NCBI GenBank assembly: GCA_964427285.1
Contig: CAYRTS010000106.1
Coordinates: forward strand, 1 to 8,542
Source of the DNA: SPCO01 sp964427285
GTDB taxonomy: Bacteria > Chloroflexota > Limnocylindria > Limnocylindrales > CSP1-4
Length of the DNA: 8,542 bases
Reading direction: 5' to 3'
Positions 1 through 6,127 of the stretch are shown one piece after another; the first letter of the stretch is position 1; each line of letters opens with the position of its first letter. A program made the translations under genes and the position numbers. The notes beneath the pieces were generated by a model. The model did not search any database. It had not been told where the DNA came from and saw only the letters and a program-made list of their open reading frames with translations.

Positions 1-2
1 TC

Positions 3-371
3 TGGATCCTGATCGGCTTCTTTGACGAGGTTCCGCGCGAGCTCGATGACGCGGCCCTGGTCGACGGCTGCTCGCGAGTCGGCGTGCTGTGGCGCGTGAT
101 GCTGCCGCTGGTGCGCCCGGGCCTGATCGTGGCCGCGATCTTCTCGGCGATCTTCATCTGGAACGAGTTTCTGGTCGGGCTCTACGTGGTGAACTCGCAG
201 ACCCTCAAGACGATCCCGCTCGGGGCCGCTGGGTTGATCTCGGCCCAGCGACCGATTGACTGGAACGTGGCGGCTACCGTGGGAATCGTCACCATCATCC
301 CGATCTTCATCTTCTCCCTGTTCATCCAGCGCTATATCGCGCGCGGCATCACCGCCGGCGCGGTTCGCTGA
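3..371 (+). CDS. Carbohydrate ABC transporter permease, MalG/UgpE-type (3' part)
   Basis: The last 122 codons of an inner-membrane permease subunit are present; the 5' part is outside the window and the frame is open from base 3. The EAA cytoplasmic loop that docks on the ATPase is clear: ELDDAALVDGC, then a short stretch, then MLPLVRPGL. Two hydrophobic membrane segments follow, one around IFSAIFIWNEFLVGLYVV and one around TVGIVTIIPIFIFSLF. The protein ends in QRYIARGITAGAVR, the usual C-terminus of the MalG/UgpE branch of sugar permeases. With a partner permease, binding protein and ATPase, none of them in the window, it would import a sugar or sugar derivative. It is the most upstream visible gene of the operon and lies 16 nt before the lactonase, so the imported compound is probably the substrate of the downstream enzymes. 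The sugar specificity cannot be read from this fragment. Confidence 0.93.
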   Translation, partial: WILIGFFDEVPRELDDAALVDGCSRVGVLWRVMLPLVRPGLIVAAIFSAIFIWNEFLVGLYVVNSQTLKTIPLGAAGLISAQRPIDWNVAATVGIVTIIPIFIFSLFIQRYIARGITAGAVR

Positions 372-377
372 AAGGAG
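371..377 (+). promoter_or_regulatory. Ribosome binding site of the lactonase gene
   Basis: AAAGGAG lies 10 nt before the ATG at 388 and begins on the last base of the permease stop codon. It decides the start: the same frame stays open upstream to an ATG at 256, but that stretch overlaps the permease and does not resemble SMP-30 proteins. Confidence 0.8.
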
Positions 378-387
378 CCTGACCCCG

Positions 388-1272
388 ATGGCGCATGAAT
401 TGCTGGCAGAGGGCCTGGGCTGGCCCGAGGGCCCCACCGTCCTGCCCGACGGCCGCGTTTGTTTCGTGGAGACGTATCGCAGCCAGATCTCCGTCTGGGA
501 ACGCGGGCGCGGTGTGTCGCGCTACGCCTACACGGCTGGCGGCCCAAACTCCTGCGTTCTCGGCCGCGAGGGCGTGCTGTATGCCTGTCAGAACGGCGGG
601 ACCGTCGGGCCGTGGCGGGCGGAGGAGATGCTCCCGCCGTCGATCCAGCGAATCGGGCGCGAGGGCGGGCCGGCAGAGATCATCGCCACCGAACTTGACG
701 GCATCGCCTTTCATGGCCCCAATGACCTCGTGTTTGGGCCAGACGAGCGGCTTTACATCACGGACCCCGGCACCTACCGCCCAGCCGCCCCGGAACCGTC
801 GCGCCTGTTCGTGATGGAGACCGATGGCAGCGGCCGGCTTCTGGCCGAACTTGCACCGCCGACCTTCCCAAACGGGATCGCGGTGGAGGCGGACGGCAAT
901 GTCGTGTGGGCCGAGTCGTACACCGGCGTGGTCCGACGACTCCACCTGGCCGACGGGAGGATCGAGGAGATCGCCCGGCTGCCTGACGAGAAACCGATCG
1001 CGGACGGGATGGCCGTGGCCGCCGACGGCCGCCTGTTCGTCACCACCGTGAACGGCGGAGGGGTCGACGTCCTGTGGCCGGACGGTCGCTACGACCAGTT
1101 CATCAAGGCCGGCGTGGTCCCGACGAACGTCGTGTTTGATGGCTCCACGCTCTACATGACCGACGCCGGTGTCCTCGCCGACAGCGCCGCCGCGAGCTAC
1201 GGAGGCCAGCTCTGGCGGATCGACTCGGACGTGGCCGGCCTGCCGACGTCATACGGGAGGATCGGGCGATGA
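388..1272 (+). CDS. SMP-30/gluconolactonase/LRE family lactonase
   Basis: A 294-residue cytosolic six-bladed beta-propeller of the SMP-30/regucalcin family, the usual length for the group. These metal-dependent enzymes open sugar lactones to the free aldonic acids. The metal ligands can be placed: Glu14 in WPEGP, Asn162 in FPNGIAVE and Asp206 in IADGMAVA, matching Glu18, Asn154 and Asp204 of human SMP-30. Asn112 in GPNDLVFG matches the substrate-contacting Asn. Blade-like repeats of the form DGRLFVT and ERLYITD recur along the chain. The start at 388 follows a good Shine-Dalgarno sequence. The stop codon overlaps the start of the SDR gene (ATGA), which implies translational coupling. Beside an SDR and an enolase-superfamily enzyme the likely job is hydrolysis of the lactone made by the SDR. 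Gluconolactone itself is only one of many possible substrates. Confidence 0.9.
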   Translation: MAHELLAEGLGWPEGPTVLPDGRVCFVETYRSQISVWERGRGVSRYAYTAGGPNSCVLGREGVLYACQNGGTVGPWRAEEMLPPSIQRIGREGGPAEIIATELDGIAFHGPNDLVFGPDERLYITDPGTYRPAAPEPSRLFVMETDGSGRLLAELAPPTFPNGIAVEADGNVVWAESYTGVVRRLHLADGRIEEIARLPDEKPIADGMAVAADGRLFVTTVNGGGVDVLWPDGRYDQFIKAGVVPTNVVFDGSTLYMTDAGVLADSAAASYGGQLWRIDSDVAGLPTSYGRIGR

Positions 1273-2078
1273 GCGAACCGCTCGAGGACGGCCTCGTGAT
1301 CCCGGCCGACTGGGTGGCCACCATGTTCGACCTGCGCGATCGGGTCGCGGTCGTGACCGGTGGCGGCAGCGGGCTGGGTGCGGCAATTGCCATCGGGTAT
1401 GCACAGGCCGGGGTCCGGGTCGTGATCGCGGATGTCAACGACGAGGGCGCCGCGGCCACCAAGGCCATCATCGATGCCCAGGGCGGGAGCGCGACGACGA
1501 TCCACCTTGATGTGACCGACAAACCCGCGGTGGACGCCGCCGCGGATGGCGTGGTGGCCAGCCATGGCCGAGTGGACATCCTGGTCAACTCAGCCGGTTC
1601 CGCGTTCCGCTCACCGGCCGAGGACTTTCCGGAGGACAAGTTCGACTTCATCGTCGGGCTCAATCTCAAGGGCACGTATCTGTGCTGCCAGGCATTCGGG
1701 CGAAAGATGCTGGCCGAGGGCAAGGGCAGCATCATTAATCTCGCCTCGATCGGCTCGTTCGTCGGCTATCCGTGGGCGAGCGCCTACCTGGCGTCCAAGG
1801 GCGGCGTGCTGGGGGTCACACGCGGCCTCGCGCTCGAGTGGCGCGAGCGGGGGGTGCGGGTGAACGCCATCGGACCGACGCTGATGGACTCGCCCCTGAC
1901 CCGGGCCGCGGCCCTGCGGACGTCGATCACCGCGGACTTCATCAAGGCCCGGATGCTGCGCCCACGGCTGGGTCTGCCGCGAGAGCTGATCGGGGCGGCC
2001 GTCTTCCTTGCCAGCGATGCCGCCGAACTGGTCACCGGGCACACGTTGATGTGCGACGACGGCTACCTGACGGCATAA
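1269..2078 (+). CDS. SDR family NAD(P)-dependent oxidoreductase
   Basis: A 269-residue classical short-chain dehydrogenase with all the expected motifs. The dinucleotide-binding TGGGSGLG is at residues 30-37, Asp55 lies at the end of the second strand (favouring NAD over NADP), and NSAG is at 107-110. The catalytic tetrad is Asn132, Ser160, Tyr173 and Lys177 (YLASK), and the C-terminal LMCDDGYLTA resembles the usual V-DGG end. The first 20 residues (with IPADW before MFDL) extend beyond the minimal fold. An internal ATG at 1323 could be an alternative start, but the ATG at 1269 has GGGAGG 8 nt upstream and overlaps the lactonase stop, so it is preferred. Sequence style is closest to gluconate 5-dehydrogenase/glucose 1-dehydrogenase-like SDRs. 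In this operon it plausibly oxidises the sugar to its lactone, or a hydroxy acid to a keto acid. The substrate is not known. Confidence 0.92.
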   Translation: MSEPLEDGLVIPADWVATMFDLRDRVAVVTGGGSGLGAAIAIGYAQAGVRVVIADVNDEGAAATKAIIDAQGGSATTIHLDVTDKPAVDAAADGVVASHGRVDILVNSAGSAFRSPAEDFPEDKFDFIVGLNLKGTYLCCQAFGRKMLAEGKGSIINLASIGSFVGYPWASAYLASKGGVLGVTRGLALEWRERGVRVNAIGPTLMDSPLTRAAALRTSITADFIKARMLRPRLGLPRELIGAAVFLASDAAELVTGHTLMCDDGYLTA

Positions 2079-2090
2079 GAGGAGCTCCAG

Positions 2091-3224
2091 ATGTCCTCCG
2101 TCGACCGAATCACCCGGGTCCGGGTCGCCACGATCCTGCATCGGCTGGAGGTCCCGATCGTCTTTGGGACCTGGATCATGCGCCATCGCGAGTTCGCGCT
2201 GGTCCGGATCGACGCCGAGAGCGGCCTCCAGGGCTTTGCGTACTGCCTGACACGTGACGGGCCGCTGGCCGCGCTTGTCGACCGGACCATCGCGCCCGCC
2301 TACGTCGGCCGGGACGTCGGCGATCCCGAAGGTTCGTTCCACGCAGCGCTATGGACGAACAACGCCGTCCACGCGGCGGGGATCGGGATGCGCGCCCTGT
2401 CCGTGGTCGATATCGCAGCCTGGGACCTGGCCGCAAAGTCGGCCGGCCAGGACATCGCCACCTATCTGGGTGGTGAGCGTCCGCGAATGCCGGCGACCGG
2501 TATCGTCGGCTATCCGCCATCGATCTCGCCAGCCGCGACGGTCGATCAGATCGCGGGCCTGTGGGGCGCTGGCTGGCGACGCTTCAAGCTCCCGATTGCG
2601 CCGACGCCGGACGAATCGATCGCCCGCCTCCGCGCCGCGCGCGCGGCCTTCCCCGATGCCTGGCTCGGGGTGGACAACAACTTCTACAGCAAGACCGCCG
2701 CCGATGCGATCGCGTTCGGCAAGCGGCTGGACGGCCTGGGGCTCGGCTGGTTCGAAGATATCGTGCCCCCCGGCGACGCCGCGATGGTGGCCGAGATCCG
2801 TGCAGGGATCGACACACCCATCGCGATGGGCGACGAACAGGGCGGGTCATACCACCCGCAGGCGCTCCTCGCGTTCAAGGCGGTCGATTTCCTGCGCGTG
2901 GATGCCACGACCAACGGCGGGATCACGCGGCTGCGCGGGATCGTCCAGCGCGCGACCGAGGCGGGCGTAGCCGTGGCGCCGCACATGTTCCCGCACGTTC
3001 ACAGCCAGGTGCTCGGCGCCCTCGGTCGAACGGATGCGCCGATCGAATGGGGAATCCCGGGGACCGGTGTCCACCCGATGGACGACAGCCTCATCCAGCC
3101 GGTGATTCGAGACGGCCTGATGGATCCCCTGCCGCCGTTGCCCGGGCTGGGGGTCCTGGTCAACCCGGCCTGGATCACCGCCCAGCAGGTGACCGATCCG
3201 GACGGGCTGCTGGCCGATCTCTGA
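2091..3224 (+). CDS. Mandelate racemase/muconate lactonizing enzyme family protein (probable acid-sugar dehydratase)
   Basis: A 377-residue enolase-superfamily enzyme: an N-terminal capping domain (about 1-130) and a TIM barrel. The metal ligands are Asp195 (in VDNN, with Asn197), Glu222 (in WFEDI) and Glu249 (in GDEQGG). The acid/base set of the mandelate racemase subgroup is complete or nearly so: Lys166 in RRFKLP, the Asp271-His298 dyad (RVDATTNGG and APHMFPH) and Glu319 in IEWGIPG. These positions fall within one or two residues of mandelate racemase numbering. The usual KxK motif is here Arg164-Phe-Lys166. Such enzymes abstract a proton alpha to a carboxylate; most bacterial members with a His-Asp dyad dehydrate sugar acids to 2-keto-3-deoxy acids. 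The context (sugar permease, lactonase, SDR) supports that over racemisation or cycloisomerisation. AAGAGGAG at 2077-2084 precedes the ATG. The substrate cannot be assigned. Confidence 0.9.
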   Translation: MSSVDRITRVRVATILHRLEVPIVFGTWIMRHREFALVRIDAESGLQGFAYCLTRDGPLAALVDRTIAPAYVGRDVGDPEGSFHAALWTNNAVHAAGIGMRALSVVDIAAWDLAAKSAGQDIATYLGGERPRMPATGIVGYPPSISPAATVDQIAGLWGAGWRRFKLPIAPTPDESIARLRAARAAFPDAWLGVDNNFYSKTAADAIAFGKRLDGLGLGWFEDIVPPGDAAMVAEIRAGIDTPIAMGDEQGGSYHPQALLAFKAVDFLRVDATTNGGITRLRGIVQRATEAGVAVAPHMFPHVHSQVLGALGRTDAPIEWGIPGTGVHPMDDSLIQPVIRDGLMDPLPPLPGLGVLVNPAWITAQQVTDPDGLLADL

Positions 3225-3261
3225 CCTCCAATCGAAGCCTCGCACGCAGGAGACACGACAC

Positions 3262-3789
3262 ATGGCATCGATCACCAAGACGCACCACATGGGCCTCCAG
3301 GTCGCGGACCTGGATCGCTCGGTCGCCTTCTACCACGAGACCCTGGGCTTCGAGATCATCTTCGCCTGGAACCCACAGGCCCCCTACATCCGGGAGATCA
3401 CTGGCTACCCGGACGCCGACATCCATGCGGCGATCCTGCGCCTGCCCGGGTCGGAGGTCGTCCTGGAGCTGCTGGAGTACCGGAACGTTGAGAAGACCCC
3501 GGTCGACACGCGCACGGCCAACCCGGGCACTGCGCACATTGCCTTCTTCGTGGACGACCTCGAGGCGCTCTATGCGGACCTCACGGCCCGCGGCGTGCCC
3601 TCGGTCTCGGCGCCCGTGACGCCGACCATCGGCCCAAACAAGGGCGGCCTGGCCGTCTACATGATCGATCCGGACGGGATCCGGGTCGAGTTCATCCAGA
3701 CGCGGAGCACGTTCGCCGAGTACGCCGCAGAGGTGGCCGCCGAGGCCGCTGCAGGCACCATGACCGCCGAGGGAGCCGCCCGTGCCTGA
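3262..3789 (+). CDS. VOC family protein (glyoxalase/epimerase fold)
   Basis: A 175-residue vicinal-oxygen-chelate protein with two beta-alpha-beta-beta-beta modules, about 5-75 and 88-147. The start HHMGLQVADLDRSVAFY is a typical first module and AHIAFFVDDLEALYADL a typical second. Putative metal ligands are His9, Glu69 (in VLELLEY), His92 and Glu143 (in IRVEFIQ). This H/E/H/E set resembles bacterial glyoxalase I, and its spacing is also close to methylmalonyl-CoA epimerase (H/Q/H/E). About 25 Ala/Glu-rich residues follow the fold. AGGAGA at 3248-3253 supports the ATG. The gene follows the enolase-superfamily gene after 37 nt and its end overlaps the CoA-transferase gene by 8 nt. It may act on the same intermediate, as an epimerase, lyase or isomerase. 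The reaction is not assignable from sequence; a ring-cleaving dioxygenase is less likely given the short length and the ligands. Confidence 0.87.
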   Translation: MASITKTHHMGLQVADLDRSVAFYHETLGFEIIFAWNPQAPYIREITGYPDADIHAAILRLPGSEVVLELLEYRNVEKTPVDTRTANPGTAHIAFFVDDLEALYADLTARGVPSVSAPVTPTIGPNKGGLAVYMIDPDGIRVEFIQTRSTFAEYAAEVAAEAAAGTMTAEGAARA

Positions 3790-5095
3790 GCCCAGCGTGG
3801 CTGACGAGCCGGGCGCGGGTCGGAGCGAGAAGCCCTGGACGGGCGGGCCGCTCAAGGGCCTCCGCGTGATCGATGCCGGCGTGCTGTTCGCCGGGCCGGT
3901 CATCGCCACATTGCTGGCGGACTTCGGCGCCGACGTCATCAAGATCGAGCACCCGCGCGGGGACGCCCTCCGAACGCTGGGCTGGAAGAAGAACGATGTC
4001 TCGCTGTGGTGGGCGTTTGTCAACCGCAACAAGCGCTTCGTGTCGATCGACTTCAGCAAGCCGGAGGGCGCGCAACTGCTGCGCGAGCTGGCCACGACCG
4101 CCGATGTCCTGATTGAGAGCTACCGGCCGGGGACGATGGAGCGCTGGGGCCTGGGGCCGGACGTGCTCCATGCGCTCAATCCGCGCCTCGTCATCGTGCG
4201 GACCTCCGGCTTTGGCCAGACCGGCCCGTACTCGCCACGACCCGGCTTCGGAACGGTTGCTGAGTCGATCAGTGGATTCGCCCACATCAACGGCCAGCCG
4301 GACGGCCCGCCGACACTCCCGCCATTTGCCCTGGGTGACGGCGTGGCCTCGCTGTTCGGGACGTTTGCGGCGATGTTCGCCCTCTACCACCGCGACCAGC
4401 ACCAGGCGCCGGGCCAGGTCATCGACCTCGCGATCTACGAGCCACTCTTCTGGCTCCTGGGGCCGCAGGCGCTCGTCTACGACCAGCTGGGCCTGGTCCA
4501 GGGCCGGACCGGCAGCAGCACCGAGTGGACGGCGCCACGAAACGCCTACCAGTCGTCGGACGGTCGGTGGCTGGGCCTGTCGGCCAGCTCGCAGTCGATC
4601 GCGGAGCGAGTCATGCGCCTGGTCGGCCACCCCGAGATCATCGACGAGCCGTGGTTCAAGGACCACACGGGTCGAGTGGAACACCAGAAGGAGCTGGACC
4701 GCGTGATCGGGGCGTGGATCGCCGATCACACCGGCGCCGAGGTCCAGGCCGCCTTCGAGGAGCAGCAGGCGGTGATCGGCCCGATCTACTCGATCGCCGA
4801 CATCTTCGAGGATCCGCAGTACCTGGCGCGCGAGACGATCACCACCGTCAACGACCCGATCCTTGGCCCGGCCCGCGTCCAGAACGCGATCCCGCGACTG
4901 GTTGACACGCCGGGCAAGGTGCGCCACCTTGGGGGGGACCTGGGCCAGGACAACGCCGCGATCCTCGGTGGCGAGCTTGGCCACACGGACGCGGAGCTGG
5001 CGGCGTGGCTGGAATCCGGGGCGATCGGCGTCGGGGCCCGCCACCAGCGCCAAGGCGCCGCTGAAAGCGTTCCGGTCACCGAGGGCGCCGGCTGA
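3782..5095 (+). CDS. CaiB/BaiF family (class III) CoA-transferase
   Basis: A 437-residue member of the formyl-CoA transferase/CaiB family, cytosolic, normally an interlocked dimer that moves CoA between carboxylic acids without a free acyl-CoA pool. The N-terminal signature is intact (GPLKGLRVIDAG, FAGPVIATLLADFGADVIKIEHP), followed by FVSIDFSKPEG and ADVLIESYRPGTMERWGLG. The catalytic Asp that forms the acyl-anhydride is Asp186 in FALGDGVASLFG, equivalent to Asp169 of formyl-CoA transferase. The GTG at 3782, with GAGGGAG at 3769-3775, is the only good start and overlaps the VOC gene by 8 nt. It leaves a polar N-terminal extension of about 20 residues. It ends directly at the LacI start. Its presence in a sugar operon implies that an acid intermediate is activated to a CoA thioester. 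Donor and acceptor are unknown. Confidence 0.92.
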   Translation: MPEPSVADEPGAGRSEKPWTGGPLKGLRVIDAGVLFAGPVIATLLADFGADVIKIEHPRGDALRTLGWKKNDVSLWWAFVNRNKRFVSIDFSKPEGAQLLRELATTADVLIESYRPGTMERWGLGPDVLHALNPRLVIVRTSGFGQTGPYSPRPGFGTVAESISGFAHINGQPDGPPTLPPFALGDGVASLFGTFAAMFALYHRDQHQAPGQVIDLAIYEPLFWLLGPQALVYDQLGLVQGRTGSSTEWTAPRNAYQSSDGRWLGLSASSQSIAERVMRLVGHPEIIDEPWFKDHTGRVEHQKELDRVIGAWIADHTGAEVQAAFEEQQAVIGPIYSIADIFEDPQYLARETITTVNDPILGPARVQNAIPRLVDTPGKVRHLGGDLGQDNAAILGGELGHTDAELAAWLESGAIGVGARHQRQGAAESVPVTEGAG

Positions 5096-6127
5096 GTGGC
5101 GACGCTCCGCGACGTCGCCCGACTGGCCGAGGTCGATCCTTCTACGGTTTCGCGCGTCCTGCGCGCCGATCCGAGCCAGGCGGTTCGACCGGCCACACAG
5201 GATCGAATCCTGGCCGCCGCAGAGCAGCTCAACTACCGAGCCAACGCCCTCGCTCGCGGTCTTCGGACGCGCCGAACTGACACCCTTGGACTGATCATCC
5301 CGAGCCTGGAGAACGTTGGCTTCAGCGAGGTAACCCATGGGATCCAGGCCGCCGCGGCAGTCGCCGGCCGCCTCGTGGTCGTCGTGGAAGCCGAGGCGCT
5401 CGAACGCGTCGCCCAGGGATCCACCGTTGAGGATTCGTACTCACGGCTCATCGAGGACGGGCGCGTCGATGGACTGATCGTGGCGTTCGCCACGCTCGAC
5501 GATCGCCTCGTCACGCAACTGGCCGAGCGAGGCATCCCACTCGTCCTGGTCAACCGGAGGACGGTCGGCGTTCACGGCTCGGTCGTGGTGGACGATGAGC
5601 GCGGCAGCGCGCTCGCCGTCGAGCATCTGGTTGGCCTGGGGCATCGCCGGATCGGGTATGTCGGGCTGGCCGCGGAGACCGACACCGCTCGGCGGCGCGA
5701 ACATGGGTTCCGAACCGCGATGACCGCTGCCGGTCTTGCGCTGGACCCGCTCCTGGTGACGTCCGGGCTGCCCACGCTGGAAGGTGGTCGGCGAGCGATC
5801 GAAGCGTTGGTCGCCACCGCTGGTTCGCGGCGACCCACCGGCTTGTTCGTGGCCAGCCTGCTGGGCGCGATCGGGGTCCTGGCGGGACTGCGCGCGGCCT
5901 CGATCAACGTGCCCCATGACATGTCCGTGATCGCCTTCAACGACCACGAGCTGGCGGCCCATCTCGATCCCCCACTGACCGCCGTCCGAATGCCAAACTT
6001 CGAGATGGGTGCGGCCGCCGTCGAGCTGCTCCTCGACGCCATCAATGGGCAGGGTCAGCGCGACCTGATGATCGAGACGCCGCCGGAGGTCATCGTCCGC
6101 GGATCGACGACGCAGTTCCCGACCTAG
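5096..6127 (+). CDS. LacI family transcriptional regulator
   Basis: A 343-residue regulator with the full LacI layout. A helix-turn-helix starts at residue 3 (TLRDVARLAEVDPSTVSRVL), the hinge helix ends in NALARGLRTRRT with the minor-groove leucine at position 56, and a periplasmic-binding-protein-like sensor domain occupies about 63-340 (DTLGLIIPS, VDGLIVAF, GHRRIGYVG, VIAFNDHELAAHLDPPLTAV). The GTG start at 5096 abuts the CoA-transferase stop with no spacer, and the helix-turn-helix would be lost with any later start. It is the last gene of the operon, so it would be co-expressed with the genes it probably controls. A matching operator occurs at 7936-7949 between the lipoyl gene and the isomerase-like gene. 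A second operator would be expected before the operon, outside the window. The effector is probably a sugar or pathway intermediate. Confidence 0.94.
   Translation: MATLRDVARLAEVDPSTVSRVLRADPSQAVRPATQDRILAAAEQLNYRANALARGLRTRRTDTLGLIIPSLENVGFSEVTHGIQAAAAVAGRLVVVVEAEALERVAQGSTVEDSYSRLIEDGRVDGLIVAFATLDDRLVTQLAERGIPLVLVNRRTVGVHGSVVVDDERGSALAVEHLVGLGHRRIGYVGLAAETDTARRREHGFRTAMTAAGLALDPLLVTSGLPTLEGGRRAIEALVATAGSRRPTGLFVASLLGAIGVLAGLRAASINVPHDMSVIAFNDHELAAHLDPPLTAVRMPNFEMGAAAVELLLDAINGQGQRDLMIETPPEVIVRGSTTQFPT

Noticed and set aside
256..387. Upstream extension of the lactonase to an ATG at 256
   Set aside because: It overlaps the permease gene, has Ser/Pro/Arg-rich sequence unlike the family, and the ATG at 388 has a strong ribosome binding site.
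388..2078. Sulfoquinovose (sulfo-Entner-Doudoroff) pathway
   Set aside because: That pathway also pairs an SDR with an SMP-30 lactonase, but it uses an IlvD-type dehydratase and an aldolase, neither of which is seen; the enolase-superfamily enzyme and CoA-transferase do not fit.
2091..3224. Muconate cycloisomerase, given the muconolactone isomerase-like gene at 8024
   Set aside because: The enzyme has the mandelate racemase His298-Asp271 pair and Glu319, not the two-lysine arrangement of muconate cycloisomerases, and the two genes are far apart.
3692..5338. A 548-codon open frame on the minus strand through the CoA-transferase gene
   Set aside because: It is antisense to a clear CaiB-family gene, its translation is rich in Arg, Ala, Gly and Asp with no domain, and such frames are expected opposite GC-rich codons.
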